Part shown: positions 1 to 11,874 of the stretch, in pieces
Layout of the letters: every line of letters starts with the position of its first letter
How positions within the stretch are numbered: position 1 is the stretch's first letter
NCBI GenBank assembly: GCA_035236585.1
Contig: CP141128.1
Location: forward strand, 22,659,618-22,723,617
Length of the DNA stretch: 64,000 nt
Direction of reading: 5' to 3'
Source of the DNA: Warburgia ugandensis
Lineage: Eukaryota; Streptophyta; Magnoliopsida; Canellales; Canellaceae
Translations under genes and position numbers: made by a program
Notes under the pieces: generated by a model
The model's input: only the letters and a program-made list of their open reading frames with translations
Databases searched by the model: none
What the model was told of the DNA's origin: nothing

Positions 1-1134
1 TAGGGGTTTTGGATCCTTCTGGATCGATTGGATAGCTCAGATTTTCCATTTGAGCCCTCCATCATCCAGTATTGAAAGGTTTGGGGTCCTTACTATACTT
101 CATAAATTTTAACCTAAAACTAATTACAGAAAAATAAAAATTACATAAAACAACATGAAATAAGTATAAGAAGTGGTTCCACCTATCTAATTGGAGAAAC
201 AACATAGTTTTAAAGCCCAATTTGAAATAAATACCCTTTGATGATAAGATAGCTCAATAGTCCCTTGTTTTGTGCTTTCTGGTTGATTGCACCGTTGGAT
301 CTTGATATTGATTTGGGGGTTTTGTAGATAAGGTAGTCTAGGATTGTATGGATGGTGAGATTTGTAAGATTCAACTTAGAACAGTGTGCCTAATTGAATT
401 TAAGTCTCTCGTTCCAATTAGAGAGAGGAGAGAGATAGTGCATGAAGGGAGATTTTTGGGAGTTTTGGAATTTTGGGAAGGAATCTAGATCTAGTTTTTT
501 GGAGTAAACAAGATGATTTCGTGGGAATTTCAATGAACATTTTTGGAGGGGTATTTATAGGTGTTTTGCATTTTTCATAATTACATGTAATAATTATGTT
601 TTAATTCTTTAAATATTAAATTAACATTGGATCCTCCACTACCACCTCCTTTTCCACTAGCAGCTAGTAGTGGTTTGACCACTCATTACATATTTTCTGG
701 GTGTTGGATTCGTTTGTGGATCCCTTGTGGACCCCATAGGGTTTGAAAGGACCATTTTGCCCTTTTATGGAGAAAAATTCATTTTATTCTCTTGAACTTG
801 GAATTGAGTGTACTTAGTGGTGTTGGAATTGTATTTCTGAGTACATTCTAAATATTAATGTCTTAGATCTCAGTTATGGGTAAAATTACCATTTTACCCT
901 TTTATTAATAAAAATGAAGAATATTAGGGATTTTTCATTTTAATTGGGAATTGAACGTACTTAGTGTCATTTCGATTGGTTTTTCAAGTACAGTCATAAT
1001 TTCTAAGTTTTAAATCATGTTTTAATTTCTATAAAAAGAGAATTTCCAATAACCTAATATTCTAACCTAGAATTTCTGAAAACTCAAACTTTATTGATTT
1101 TCTCGATCAATTTATAAAAATTAGGGTTATTACA
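1..1134 (-). repeat. 3' LTR of T1 (partial)
   Basis: It ends in the family terminus (gggttattaca) next to a purine-rich tract on the minus strand. From about 540 to 1134 it aligns by eye with the last 650 bp of the N1 LTR (8170-8819): shared landmarks are the 'cactaccacctcc' stretch, the 'accattttaccc' stretch and the terminal dozen bases. Bases 1-60 resemble N1 near 7395-7450. Bases 60-540 are too diverged to align by eye. The rest of the LTR lies outside the window. Confidence 0.7.
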
Positions 1135-1147
1135 ATCTTCCCCTCTT
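1135..1147 (-). other. polypurine tract of T1
   Basis: The minus strand reads as a G/A-rich run directly before the LTR start, which is where Ty3/gypsy elements prime plus-strand DNA synthesis. The same motif occupies the same place in N1 (8820) and N2 (51426). Confidence 0.7.
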
Positions 1148-1199
1148 ATAATAATTTCGTCCTCAAAATTTGCAATACAATAACTTAATCAAATAGACT

Positions 1200-1690
1200 A
1201 GGGTGTGTCTTCCTCATTTCTACTTCTGTTTCCCATATGGCTTCCTCAACAAAGTGATGTTGCCACAGGACTTTGACTAGTAGAATGGTTTTGGTCCTTA
1301 AACTTCTGTTCCTTGCAGTCCAAGATCCGTATTGCCTTCTCTTTGAAGGTTAGGTCTGGATTTCGCTCTTTTGGCACCCTTTGAAGTACATGCATGTCAT
1401 CATGAAAGACACTGTGTATTTCTAAGAGTTAGGGTGGTAAGGCTAATTTGTAAGCAACTAGACCAACTTTTTCTAGGATTTCAAATGGACAAATGAATTT
1501 AGGACTAAGTTTTCCTTTGCTTCCAAACCTCATTACTCCTTTGACTGGTGATACTTTCAAAAATACATGCTCCCCCATATTAAATTCTAAGTGTCTACGT
1601 CTTTTATCTGAGTAACTCTTCTGCAGACTATGTGCTGTTAACAACTTCTTCTGTATCAATCTAACCTTGTCTGCACATTGTTCCACTAGT
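1200..1690 (-). pseudogene. T1 integrase C-terminus and chromodomain-like tail
   Basis: The minus-strand translation shows a block with SYSDKRRRHLEF, GEHVFLKVSP and GKLSPKFICPFEIL, followed by KLALPP. This is the GPY/F-type integrase C-terminus of chromoviruses. Further downstream, weaker traces (ILDCKEQKFKDQ-like) match the chromodomain that Tekay/Del integrases carry. Known role of the family: integration, with the chromodomain helping to choose chromatin targets. The copy is broken. Confidence 0.75.
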
Positions 1691-1739
1691 TCTGACTTTA
1701 TTAGCTTTCTTTCTCCAACTTCACTCTAACATGTTGGTG

Positions 1740-2420
1740 ATCAACATGGCCATCCATACAATGTTTCATATACTACCATTCCAATACTTGCTTGAAAATC
1801 ATTGTTATATGTGAATTCTACTAATAGAAGATGTTCATCCAATTCCCCTTCCAACATAATGCACATGCTCTCAACATATCTACTAAAGTCTAAATAGTCC
1901 TTTTCTGATTGATTGTCTATTTGGGGGTAAAATGCTATACTGAATTTAAGTGAGGTTTCCAAGGCTTGTTGTACACTCTTCCAACATCTCGAAGTAAATC
2001 TTTCATCCCTGTCAAAGATGATGGATAGTGAAATCCCACGAAGACTTACTATTTCGTTGATGTATAACTTAGCTAGACTATCAACTGACTAGTTCTGCCT
2101 AATTGGAAGAAAATGTGCTAACTTTGTTAACCTATCCACAACCACCCAAATCATGCCATGAGCTGCCCAAGTCCTTGGCAATTTTGCTACAAAATCCATA
2201 ATGATGTTGTCCCATTTCCATTCTAGAAGTTCCAATGTTTGTAACATTCCAGCTGGTCGTTGGTGTTCAAATTTTACTTGTTGATAATTTAGACATATAG
2301 TTACAAATTCCCCTATTTCTATTTTCATGCCTTCCCACCAAAAGCTTCTTTTCAAATCCTAATACATCTTTGTACCCCTAGGCTGTATGGAAATTTTTGA
2401 TTGATGGGCTTCTTGTAACA
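1740..2420 (-). pseudogene. T1 integrase core and zinc-binding region
   Basis: Two stretches match a Ty3/gypsy integrase. The upstream part (2089-2355) has SFWWEGMK, CLNYQQVKFEHQRPAG and WKWDNIIMDFVAKLPRT, covering the end of the HHCC region and the first catalytic Asp block. The downstream part (1741-1962) has FYPQIDNQSE and HLLLVEFTYNNDFQASIGM, the core region holding the later catalytic residues. The copy is broken. Confidence 0.8.
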
Positions 2421-2589
2421 GTTCTTTTCTCAAGTATGTATTTAAAGGAACCACCAATCTCTCCTGAAAATGTAAACCGCCATCTTTACCCTTACAAAAT
2501 CCTTTCTTTTTACACAATTACTGAGTTACTGTATCTTCTTCTTGGGCTTTAAGGACTCTTTCTACAAAACCTAATTTAATGGTGATGTT

Positions 2590-2940
2590 TGTGAGTACAG
2601 CTCTTGGCTGTCTACTTAATGCATCAGCTACTACGGTCGCTTTTCTAGGATGGTATTGGACGGCAAAATTGTAGTCTTTGATATACTCCATCCATTTTCT
2701 TTATCTCATGTCTCCAAATTTTCAAAGCAAAAACTACAGTTGGCAATTCTAGGTCATGTACTGGGTAATTTATTTCATGTTTCTTCAATTGAATAGATGC
2801 ATAAGCAATGACCTTCCCATTTTCCATCAACACACCTCCTAACTCTTTGCCTGAAGCATCACAGTATATTTCATATCCACACTTCTAGATGACAAAGTCA
2901 ATACTGGTGTTGTAGTTAACCTCTTCTTTACCTCTTGGAA
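2590..2940 (-). pseudogene. T1 RNase H region
   Basis: The minus strand shows [19 protein letters not shown] and [17 protein letters not shown], the classic Ty3/gypsy RNase H signature, and further on a VADALSRQ-like block (about 2600-2640) that marks the RNase H to integrase transition. The family role is removal of RNA from the RNA/DNA hybrid during reverse transcription. The copy is broken. Confidence 0.75.
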
Positions 2941-3295
2941 ATTATTTTCACATTCCTCTATCCAAGTGAATTGTACCCCTTTTCTAGTCAATGAAGTCAA
3001 AGGAAGGGCTAAATGGGAAAATCCTTGAATGAATCTATGGTAGTATCCTGCCAGTCCAAGAAAACTACATATTTCTATTACTGTTTTAGGTTTTTCCCTA
3101 TCCATTACTGCTTCAACCTTGGTTGGGTCCACTTCTACTCCATTCTTAGAAATTACATGATCCAAGAAATTGACCGTCTTTAACCAGAATTCACACTTAC
3201 TAAATTTACCAAATAATTTACGTGTTCTAAGGGTATTTAGTACAATTCGTAAGTGTTCTTGATGTTCCTTGATACTAGTAGAGTAAATCAATATT
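2941..3295 (-). pseudogene. T1 reverse transcriptase, C-terminal part
   Basis: This covers the RT thumb and connection: HQEHLRIVLNTLR, KFSKCEFWLKTVNFL, then [21 protein letters not shown]. The match to Tekay-type RT begins just after the position of the catalytic YVDD box. Beyond 3295 the sequence switches to a different gypsy lineage. Remnant only. Confidence 0.8.
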
Positions 3296-3950
3296 CTTTA
3301 AAATTTTGTTATCAAAGCGTATATGAGAGTAATCTTTTGGGATCACATACTTCATTTTTAGTAATCAATGCATGCTTTAAACATTGTAGTTTCCTATGTG
3401 GGGATCAACTCTCACTCAGAATTTTTCATAAGTATGATGCTAGAATTTTTAAGAACAACTTGGATACGGCTTACACATTTACTATTAGAGATAGGATATA
3501 TGATTCCTTCATTTAAAAGCTTCACTACCTCCATCAACAAAACCTATCTCATGTTGGGGTTCAATCTCATTTGGCACTACCTTGATGGTTTAACTTGATC
3601 CTCTAAATGTATCCAATTCATGCAAACAATGCCTATTAAATTTTATGTTGAAATATTATGGATATCAACTAATTATCTTGGTCACTAGACAAGCAAGATG
3701 AGATGATCATAGGAAGAGTGCCACTAGATCCTAAGAAAGCATACATGAGTGAATAGGGAAGATGTTTCAACACAAGTTTAGGCAAAGACCTTATGGAAGG
3801 ATAAACTAGTGTGCTAATAGCGATGGGTACGGGATCAGCCTTACATCTCAAATGAGTAGAATTAGGAAATGTTGCTACCAGCTGTTTCTGTGCTTCTCCC
3901 ACATGTGGGTTTTAGAACAATCTTCCTCAAAGTACAATAACGTGGCCTCA
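3296..3950 (-). pseudogene. Athila/Tat-type reverse transcriptase fragment
   Basis: The minus strand has LVLKHLPYSLMYAFLGSSG followed by LPMIISSCLS (about 3669-3800). This matches the conserved block upstream of RT in Athila/Tat Ty3/gypsy polyproteins (ELKPLPSHLKYAYLG...LPVIISS in the family). It is followed by LNEGIIYPISNS and ACIDY-like motifs, the start of RT. It stops at 3295 where T1 begins, and at 3955 where N1 is inserted. Broken and partial. Confidence 0.65.
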
Positions 3951-3955
3951 AGCAC
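3951..3955. repeat. target-site duplication of N1, left copy
   Basis: agcac immediately before the LTR terminus tgtgg. The identical 5 bp follows the other end of the element at 17215-17219. Confidence 0.9.
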
Positions 3956-5510
3956 TGTGGCGACCCAGATTTTTGAAATACATTTTCGTTATTTATTTTC
4001 AAATGGTGGTCGACCAATTTTACAAGCATTTTGAAACCTTAAGCAATGGAATTTTTTTTCTTTGAAATTCTTTTCAGATAACTCGAATGCCACATTTCAC
4101 TCACATATACATACATAATTTTGTGTACAACATATGTTTTCAAAGAAACTCATTTTATTAAACTTGCAGGATTGATCTAGTGGTTCACATACACAGCCCC
4201 TTTATTACATCTTATGTCTAAAATACACAAATCAAAATAGAATCCAATCCATTCCACAATAGTACATAGTCTTTATCAATAGTATGGCCTTCGTATTCCC
4301 ATGTCGTATCCCTCCATTATTTTCCTTTTGTGTCTAAGATATTGTAAACATTCAAACATTTATAATATCTCACCAAGCTATACTTTGTAGGGGATTCAAG
4401 AACATATGGAATCATATAATTCAAAAATACAGTATTCATAATCATCATATTCCATATGAATCACATAATTCAATTTTCATGAACCATACCATATATGATC
4501 ATTCTATCATATAATTTATTATGTAACATCTACTATGATAATTCCAAACCACTCACCACTATATCATATCTATACATATATACGGTAAAAAATCGTGAAA
4601 AATAGTTAATGTCTCAAACATCAATAATTATACTTAGATATACTGAGTTGATAAATCATCCAGACTTTTGCTGGGAAAATACTCCCTCATTAGCGCAATA
4701 TTGGCATCTCACTATACCATGCATCATAATGCAAAAGAATCAAGGACTACCATGCCGCAGTTTGATCCATACTAGCGCGCTCAAATAACTGCCTTGTTCA
4801 CCACTGATACCATGGTGAAAAATATTATATCACTGCCGATATGAAAGGATAGGACTTCCACAGTGGAGCCTTTCCATAATTGCCCCACTAGACTTTTAGA
4901 CTCTCTTTAGGCCTTTCCATAATTCCATCTAATTTCAATAGTTATCGCTATCTCATATGCATGAATTATGATTCAAATGTAACTAAGCATATTATCATTC
5001 TTAAGCATCATAATGTCTATGCATAACAATAATTCCATAGACCATAGGTCTTGTATTCTTAAAGTTCCACCTACCATCATGTAGTGATCTATCCCTTCAA
5101 ATCCTCCATGATTGGCGTATGTAATTTGTAAATACATACATACACTCATTATTTCTATAATTTTGGATAATCTCCTATTTATATTCCTTATCTAACCTTG
5201 TCCTTTCATATAAAGGATCTAGATCTGTCTTGTGTTGCTATCATCCATACAATCTATCTTCCTCAAAAAGTGTTTATCCTATTGATCAATACATCTGATA
5301 GTTAGAATAATCTTCTAATCTTTCATTTTGATCAACAATTTATACTTGTTGATAAAGATCAAGGGCCTAGATATTCTAGCATTTAGTTCTTCTTTGATCT
5401 AAGTTCAGCTATTTGATCATCCCTAAGGAGGTTGACCATGGTTCTCTTCCTTGAATCATATTTGATCAAGGGTTCAGATCATCTATTCTATTTGATCTAA
5501 ATTGCAAGCA

Positions 5511-5530
5511 ATATATATATATATATATAT
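5511..5530. repeat. (AT)n microsatellite in the N1 3' LTR
   Basis: Ten AT units. The matching place in the 5' LTR (13922-13933) has about six, as expected for replication slippage after insertion. Confidence 0.9.
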
Positions 5531-5692
5531 CATACATCAAAAAGTATTTATTTCTTTTATTGTTCTTGATCATTCAAGATCCCATGGATCTTGTTTGATC
5601 ATCCTTATCTTATAATTTTTATTAGGATTAGATAATTTACTAACCTTTTATGCTCTTCTTCTTATTATTATTCAACCAGTTAATGTTTTACT

Positions 5693-5990
5693 TGTTGAAG
5701 ATGGCTTATTTCATCCTAAGCCTAGACAACTCCTCTTATTTCCAATTGGCTAAGGCTTACTAGCTAAATGGTTGAACACAAAGTGGTTACTTCAATCCTC
5801 ATGTAAGGAGGTGTTTAGACCTCACAAACATCAATAGAAGGTAGGGGAAGAGTGAGCCTCTATTAGATAACCCCCTTAACCACCATGTTCAACATTCACT
5901 AAAGTGACCTTAGCTCAACCTTTCATAAGGTTCCTATGAGAATTTTAACCCTAAGTACTCTTTCTAATTGATTTTAATTAAATCTATGAA
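5693..5990. repeat. shared module, copy in N1 3' LTR
   Basis: A segment of about 300 bp running from the 'gaagatggcttattt' area to 'ctaattgattttaatta'. The same module occurs in the N1 5' LTR (14093-14390), in the N2 3' LTR in reverse (53700-54005), and, diverged, in Athila-type leaders at 28955-29215 and 63680-63960. Landmarks shared by all are a 'agtggttA...' stretch, 'tttagacctca', and 'ggttcctatgag' or close variants. Function unknown. Confidence 0.75.
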
Positions 5991-8819
5991 CATTTAAAAT
6001 GTCGTTTATGAGGTTTATTATTCTTCTAGTTTGGGGCAAGGATTTGATAATCCTTATATTGTTCTACTAGCAATAGCCCTTACTATCATTAAGTCCATGT
6101 CATTCATTCCATGTAAATGTCCTTCAACTCTATTTTTCATTTAATTACATTTTCAATGTAATTTACATAACATAAGCATTAAAGCATAAATAAATAAACA
6201 AATATGTAAATCTAACAATTAAATGTACTAAGCAATAAAAGACATTAACAATATCAATAATTCAAATGAAAATTTAACATGCCATAACTGTTCATTATGA
6301 TCCAACGGTCATATTTGATATCTATTCATTTTTCATCCCATTTGGGGTTTAGATCTCGATCTTTCATTTTTCTTTAGATCTAATACATTTTCTCAATGTG
6401 ATTTTATCATAGGTCATTGATGCATCATCTCATCAAATGATCTGCTCCTTCTTGATCCAACTGATCAAGTAGATCTTAAGCCATTTTATCCAATTTAAGG
6501 GCATAGATCTTAATCTATCCCAAATTATCATCATCATGCCCATCAATCCATATGATCTTAACTTTATATCATCATCCAAACACATCCACCCTATCCAATC
6601 ATCCTTAGTAAAACTAATCAAGGAGATTACCATTCACTTTTATGGATTTTACTACTTTTAAGGGTCAAGATCTTAAGATCTAGAAAATCAATTATGTCCA
6701 ACTGTTAAATTATTGTAATTATACATTTACATAATCATATAAACTATTTTAGAAGGTTTGATCATGCTTGATTAATCAAATCATGAAGATCCATGCTCAT
6801 TTTTATAATTTTTCTTCTTTTAAGGCTACATCTCTTAATTAGACATAGATCAGTCACTTCTAACCATTGATTCCATGTTCTAGAATCACAAGATAATTAG
6901 TGGGTCAGAATTATAAAGTCTGATCATTCCAAATTTCATTGATCATAGGAATTAGTAATACTTTTCTTTATTAACAAAATTTTACATGCATCAAAACAAA
7001 AATTTTCTGAGTTTAGTACCTTATACAAGTAACAAGGAATCTATAGCAACTTTTAGATCTAAAGTCGGAGCTAAATTGAGCTCTTAATTGAAGAAACAAG
7101 ATTTTAGTACAAATATTAGATGGCTTAGATCTAATCTAGGCATAGCGGGTGCGGGGACGACCAGTGGCTCGCGTCACTGCCGCAGAGATGCAGGCAGCAT
7201 TGTCCTCACGCCACTTGGCATCTTGTATGCGAGCGCACAAGCGGGGGTGTGCCCATGGGGAGTGTCCCTGCTTGTGTTCTGCTTGAGTGTTTTGGGATTC
7301 AATTTGTTGAGACGGTCCAATCTAGAGCGTCAGATCAACCTTTCTCTAGATCTCCCAAATCTGTAGACATCAAGGGCTAAGATTTCTTACCTTCGGTTTT
7401 TGGGCTCCAAGAGTCCATCCAATGGCTCAGAAGTTTCATTTGAGTTACGAATGGATGGGATCTCAACCTTGTTGCTGGATCCGTCATTCTAGACGAATCA
7501 ACGGCCGAGGAGATCACTTGAAGGCTAGATTACCTAAGGGAGGTACCATAAATGCAGATGATTTATCGGAATGATCGGAGGAGGGAGTTTAGGCTTACCA
7601 GGGCTGGTCGGGTGAAGAGAAGTTCACCGGAGAGAGAGAGAGATAACACCAGAAAAACAAGATAACCGAAAATAACCCTAGAGGTAGGAAAAATATATGC
7701 AGTCCTTGACTTCTCTGATGAAGTTGGTGGAGCAGGGAAACCATGGGGGAAACACATATCACCCTATTCTGAATATGTTGAACAGTGTAAGATTACCTTT
7801 TAACAGCTAGATTGGTTGGAATAACCTAAAAATTTCACTAGAGATGGCACCCTAGCCATGCTTGACTTTCGTTTTGATTTTTCTGGTGATCCAACCTTTG
7901 TATCATCATTGAACCTTAGGGCTTTTGTATATCAGCCCTGTCCGATGAGATTTGACGGTTACTATTTGGAACTAAGGTTTGGAATGCCATGCTTAATTGA
8001 AGTAGGGTTTCCTGGGTGGAAACCCCAACTGATTTGGGACGATGAGTCTGTGGACACCCCCGATGCAGACACAGGGCCGTTTGCCTGTGTGTGTTTGGGG
8101 ACACGCCCCCAGAGAAAGAGAGATAAAGGGAAATTTTGGGAAAGATAGGGGAGGATTTTGGAGTTGGGATTTCAGGGGATTCTAGAGAACCTCATGGGGG
8201 ATTTTTAGAAAAAATAATTTGGAAAATTTTATGGGCTATTTATAGGGATTTTTGAATTTTCCATGATTATACGTCGTAATTATGTTTTATTTCTTTTTAT
8301 TATTAAATTTTTATTGGTTTCCCACTACCACCTCCTCCATTAGTAGTTGGTTGTTGTTTGACTCATGATGGTGGTCTTCCAGACTGTTAGCCCACCTTGT
8401 TGGCCCTACATATTTGTGAAATGACCAATTTGCTCTTTTTATTTCCAAAATGGAGAAAAATAGGGTTTATTCCTATGAACTTGGAATTAGGAGTGCTTAG
8501 TGTCATTTCCATTAGTTTTCTAAGTACATTCTAAATTTTGATGTCTTAGGTCCCAACTATGAGTAAAATTACCATTTTACCCTTTTATTCATAAAAATGG
8601 AAAAAAAATAAGGATTTTTCATCCAAACTCGAAATTGGACATACTTATAGTCATTCAATCAATTTTTCGAGTACATTACAAATATCCAAGTGTTAAGTCT
8701 TGATTTTATTTTTATAAAAATGAATTCTCCTAGAACTCAAAGTTCCAGTTCCACTTTTAGAATTTTCATCTTTAATTTTTAATAATTCAAATATATTCAT
8801 AAAAATTGGGGTTATTACA

Positions 8820-8834
8820 ATCTTCCCCATTATT
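8820..8834 (-). other. N1 polypurine tract
   Basis: The minus strand reads as a G/A run ending ggggaagat directly before the LTR terminus tgtaataacc. Expected plus-strand primer of an LTR element. Confidence 0.75.
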
Positions 8835-11693
8835 ATAATTTCATCTTTGAAATTCACTTATCAACTCACTCGTGAGTTTTCATAGCTCTTTCATAGCTTT
8901 ACACATGTGGCCTTGCCAGTTAAGGAATTCTCTATTTCCTTTCATTCATTCCTCATACTACCTTCTCCTTAAAGGAATAAATCACATGTTTGGTTCAGCT
9001 ATCAATATATTAAAATGCTCACAGATGATTAACCTTGCTAATGCATTATTCACTTATCTAGATCTTCACTGGACTTTTAAAAGGATTAATAACTCTTAAC
9101 TAAGTTATCCTTCTGTTTCAAAACCTTCTATTTCACTTGACTGGTATAATACTTTCACCAATCCTAATTGTAATACTTCATATTTTCTCATCCTTAAGCT
9201 ATTTATTAAGATTCACATCTTGATTTGATTCTAAAAACTCACTATTATTCTTTGTAACAATCTTCCAAAATATTGGAAGTAATCATCTCTTTCCTTGTTC
9301 TTTCCATTATTTGGAAGTGATTACTTTATTTCTATTCTAAAAATTCATACTTCTTTACTATTTCTTTTTATTGACAATTTCTTTTCAAATTCTATCATTG
9401 AATAATATCTTCCTTGTAATGATTCTTTCCTCATTCTCATTCCATCTATTGTTTTTCTTAATCATCTCTTGGTGTACAAAATTTCCAATTTATTCATAGT
9501 ACTTGATTTTCTACATTTTTCCTTCCAAGATAGTTTATGAATAGTATCATATAAATTTTCATATATACCTTATCCTGTTTTGTCATCTCTTTCTTATATT
9601 TATAACAATATTCTGAAATTTCTCATAATCAATGATAATATTTATTTTTGTCATAGATATATTTATATAGCCCTAAATTTTTATATTGAAATTTTTCTTC
9701 ATGCTTCCTTGAAGCACACTATACAACTTTCCCAAATTCTTGCTAATCCTATATTCTCATAATTTCTACTAGAAGAGTTTGTGGTCAGCCTCTTCTTAAC
9801 TCTTAAACTCTTTGTAATTTACCATGTATTCTTCATGGATTATGTACTCAATGGTAAGAGTATACTAAAAAGTATTTCTTTATAATATGCCATAACATTA
9901 GTAAGAGATAATTTTCTATAACTATCAAAGTTATTTCACAATTCATTTTCATCTCCAATCTTTGTTGGGTCAACTTCCATATCATCTTAGAATTTATATG
10001 ACCCTAAACCTTATTCCCTTCAGTTAATATTTCATTCTCCTCAATTTCATGAATATCATTTATCCAACTCATATGACTCAAAATTTGTTTTGATTTCATT
10101 ATGTTTCATTTCAAATTCCTAATTGAAGATAATAAATTTGGGAATTACTCATCTTTAAAGAGTGCTTAATATCATTTATGTTCAATGCATTTTCACATTG
10201 ATCCTTCCTTCTTCTTTTTCTAAGGAAATTTGTTGCTTTCCTTATGTAAATTTCTATAATGACTCCTAATCCTTAAAATTTGTTCTTTCAACTCATTCAA
10301 TTAAGTTGATGTCATTTTCCTCAACTACTATAAATATGTTCTCATTCAATCTCATATTAAATTGAAAATATTTGAAATATCTTAAAATATCTAACCACAT
10401 ATTTCTCTCAAAAATCTAGATTCATACCTCATTCATAATCATCTCATTTTTCCAAACTTTAAACTTAAGTTTAGCTACCAATATTTGTTTATAGGTCTTC
10501 ATTTCTCATGTTTATTTCATTATCCCTTCAAAATATATTTCTCCTTACTATATTTCTTAAATTTGTCAATATCACCAAATCTATCATATAAATGGAATCA
10601 ATTTCTCTATTTATATATAGCTCTTTATTTGCCATCATTAATAAGTTGTACTACTCTTTATGATAATCAATAACTATGTTTTCCCAAATCATCATATCAA
10701 TATTTCTCTTTGTTTTTATTTTCCATGATCATTTCACCATCCATACCAAATGTAGTTCTCTTTACTATAGTCCCAAAATTATTTTCAATATCACCAAAGT
10801 TATTATATCAATATCCCGATAATTCTTGATAATCCTTTTGTGCTAATTTCAACAAGTGATTTATCATACCAATATAATTTCTAACTTAGTGATTTCATAT
10901 TTATTATGCCATATGTATGGACTATAATTTCTTTATTACCCATATATTATCATGGTTAATTATCTTTCTTAATAAGTTTGGGATTATATTTTTCCTATTT
11001 CAACATATCTAACTTCTTCCTTATCATTTTATTTTAAAGATCATCTCTTCATGCTCTAAAATTTTACCACCTCTTTATTAATCTTTGTTAACTAATTTTG
11101 GAGAGAAAACACTTAATTATCTCCTTATTTATCTTCATTTAAACTATTCTCATTACTAATTTTGAAATTTCTCAATTATAACCTTAAATTCCTTTCGAGT
11201 AATATCATCTCTATTTTAATGATTAAATCCATTTAACTAATTGCCATAATACTATATACGTAGCAATTTTAACTCTTACATTTATATTTTATATTTTATA
11301 TTATTAATTTCAAATTTTGTAATAATTCTAAGGTTTCATCTTTAGCACCTATTGCTTTTTCAAATTATACTTCACCTTTCCTATAAAGGTTGATGTTTTT
11401 CCTCCTACACCATTTCCATCATATTTTTCCAATTTGTCACTTCTTCCTCTTAATCTCCATTCTTTCACTTAATAATGGTTATATACATATGTGTACTTTA
11501 TTTCTACATATGTATGTTTACTCAGGACTTTAGGTTAGATATGAATATCATAAATTACATCTTTATCTATTGTAATGTTTTCCTTATTTACTTCTATATC
11601 TTAGTATTCCCTCTATTGGGATTCTTACTTACTAAGTAGTATTCCTAGTCCTTTTACTAAGTAATATCTACTTGTACTATACTATTCCTTCAT

Positions 11694-11761
11694 TACACTA
11701 ACTCTTTCAATACTCATTCTTCACTGATGAGTCAACTCTTTCTACACTCATTCTCAATTGA
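11694..11761 (-). repeat. 34-bp tandem repeat in N1, two clear copies
   Basis: Two adjoining 34-bp units (11694-11727 and 11728-11761), with a weak third possible up to 11795. They match the four 34-bp units of N2 (48027-48162) in reverse orientation and lie roughly 100 bp inside the primer site. Confidence 0.75.
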
Positions 11762-11860
11762 GACTCTCCTATTTCTCTATTCAGTCACTACTTCACATTC
11801 TCAACTTGGATTGTCATAATCATATTGGACATAAGGGGCTACAAGTGACTAGATGAACCA

Positions 11861-11872
11861 GCTCTGATACCA
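11861..11872 (-). other. N1 primer binding site
   Basis: The minus strand reads TGGTATCAGAGC two bases inside the 5' LTR end. This is complementary to the 3' end of initiator tRNA-Met, the usual primer of plant Tekay-type elements. It is a primer site and not a tRNA gene. Confidence 0.9.
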
Positions 11873-11874
11873 AC

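Larger units (their letters stand above)
1..3295 (-). mobile_element. T1: partial Tekay/Del-type Ty3/gypsy chromovirus
   Basis: Minus-strand LTR retrotransposon that runs off the left edge of the window. Seen: the end of a 3' LTR (to 1134), a polypurine tract, then integrase, RNase H and reverse-transcriptase remnants in Ty3/gypsy order. Known: the integrase C-terminal block with a GDHVFLKVSP-like motif followed by chromodomain-like sequence is typical of plant Tekay/Del chromoviruses. The element is broken, with more than ten breaks, and lacks gag, protease, the start of RT and the 5' LTR. Its LTR end is related to the LTRs of N1 and N2, so it may represent their autonomous relative. It cannot be dated, having only one partial LTR. 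Confidence 0.8.
3956..8819 (-). repeat. N1 3' LTR
   Basis: Begins tgtggcgaccc and ends ggttattaca. It aligns along its length with 11875-17214 but is about 0.5 kb shorter. It contains an (AT)n tract at 5511-5530, a zone rich in GATC/AGATCT words (about 5200-6900), a GC-rich zone (7130-7270) and a purine-rich patch near 8100-8160. Short open frames inside it differ between the two LTRs and are not credible genes. Confidence 0.9.
8820..11874 (-). other. N1 interior: non-coding, strand-asymmetric
   Basis: 3.1 kb between the LTRs. No reading frame exceeds about 65 codons and none resembles gag or pol. The element sense (minus) strand is rich in A and G, so the plus strand reads as long T/C-rich runs. 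It is colinear with the N2 interior (47911-51438). Both contain a 34-bp tandem repeat close to the primer site and related AT-rich blocks. It may act as spacer RNA or carry a packaging signal; this is inference from its LARD-like structure. Confidence 0.7.

Noticed and set aside
6433-6633. 66-codon minus frame present in both N1 LTRs (also 14833-15033)
   Set aside because: Its conservation follows from LTR identity; the N2 LTR copies do not maintain it, and no family is recognised.
7088-7366. 92-codon frame in a GC-rich part of an LTR
   Set aside because: The matching part of the other LTR has changed greatly and keeps no such frame.
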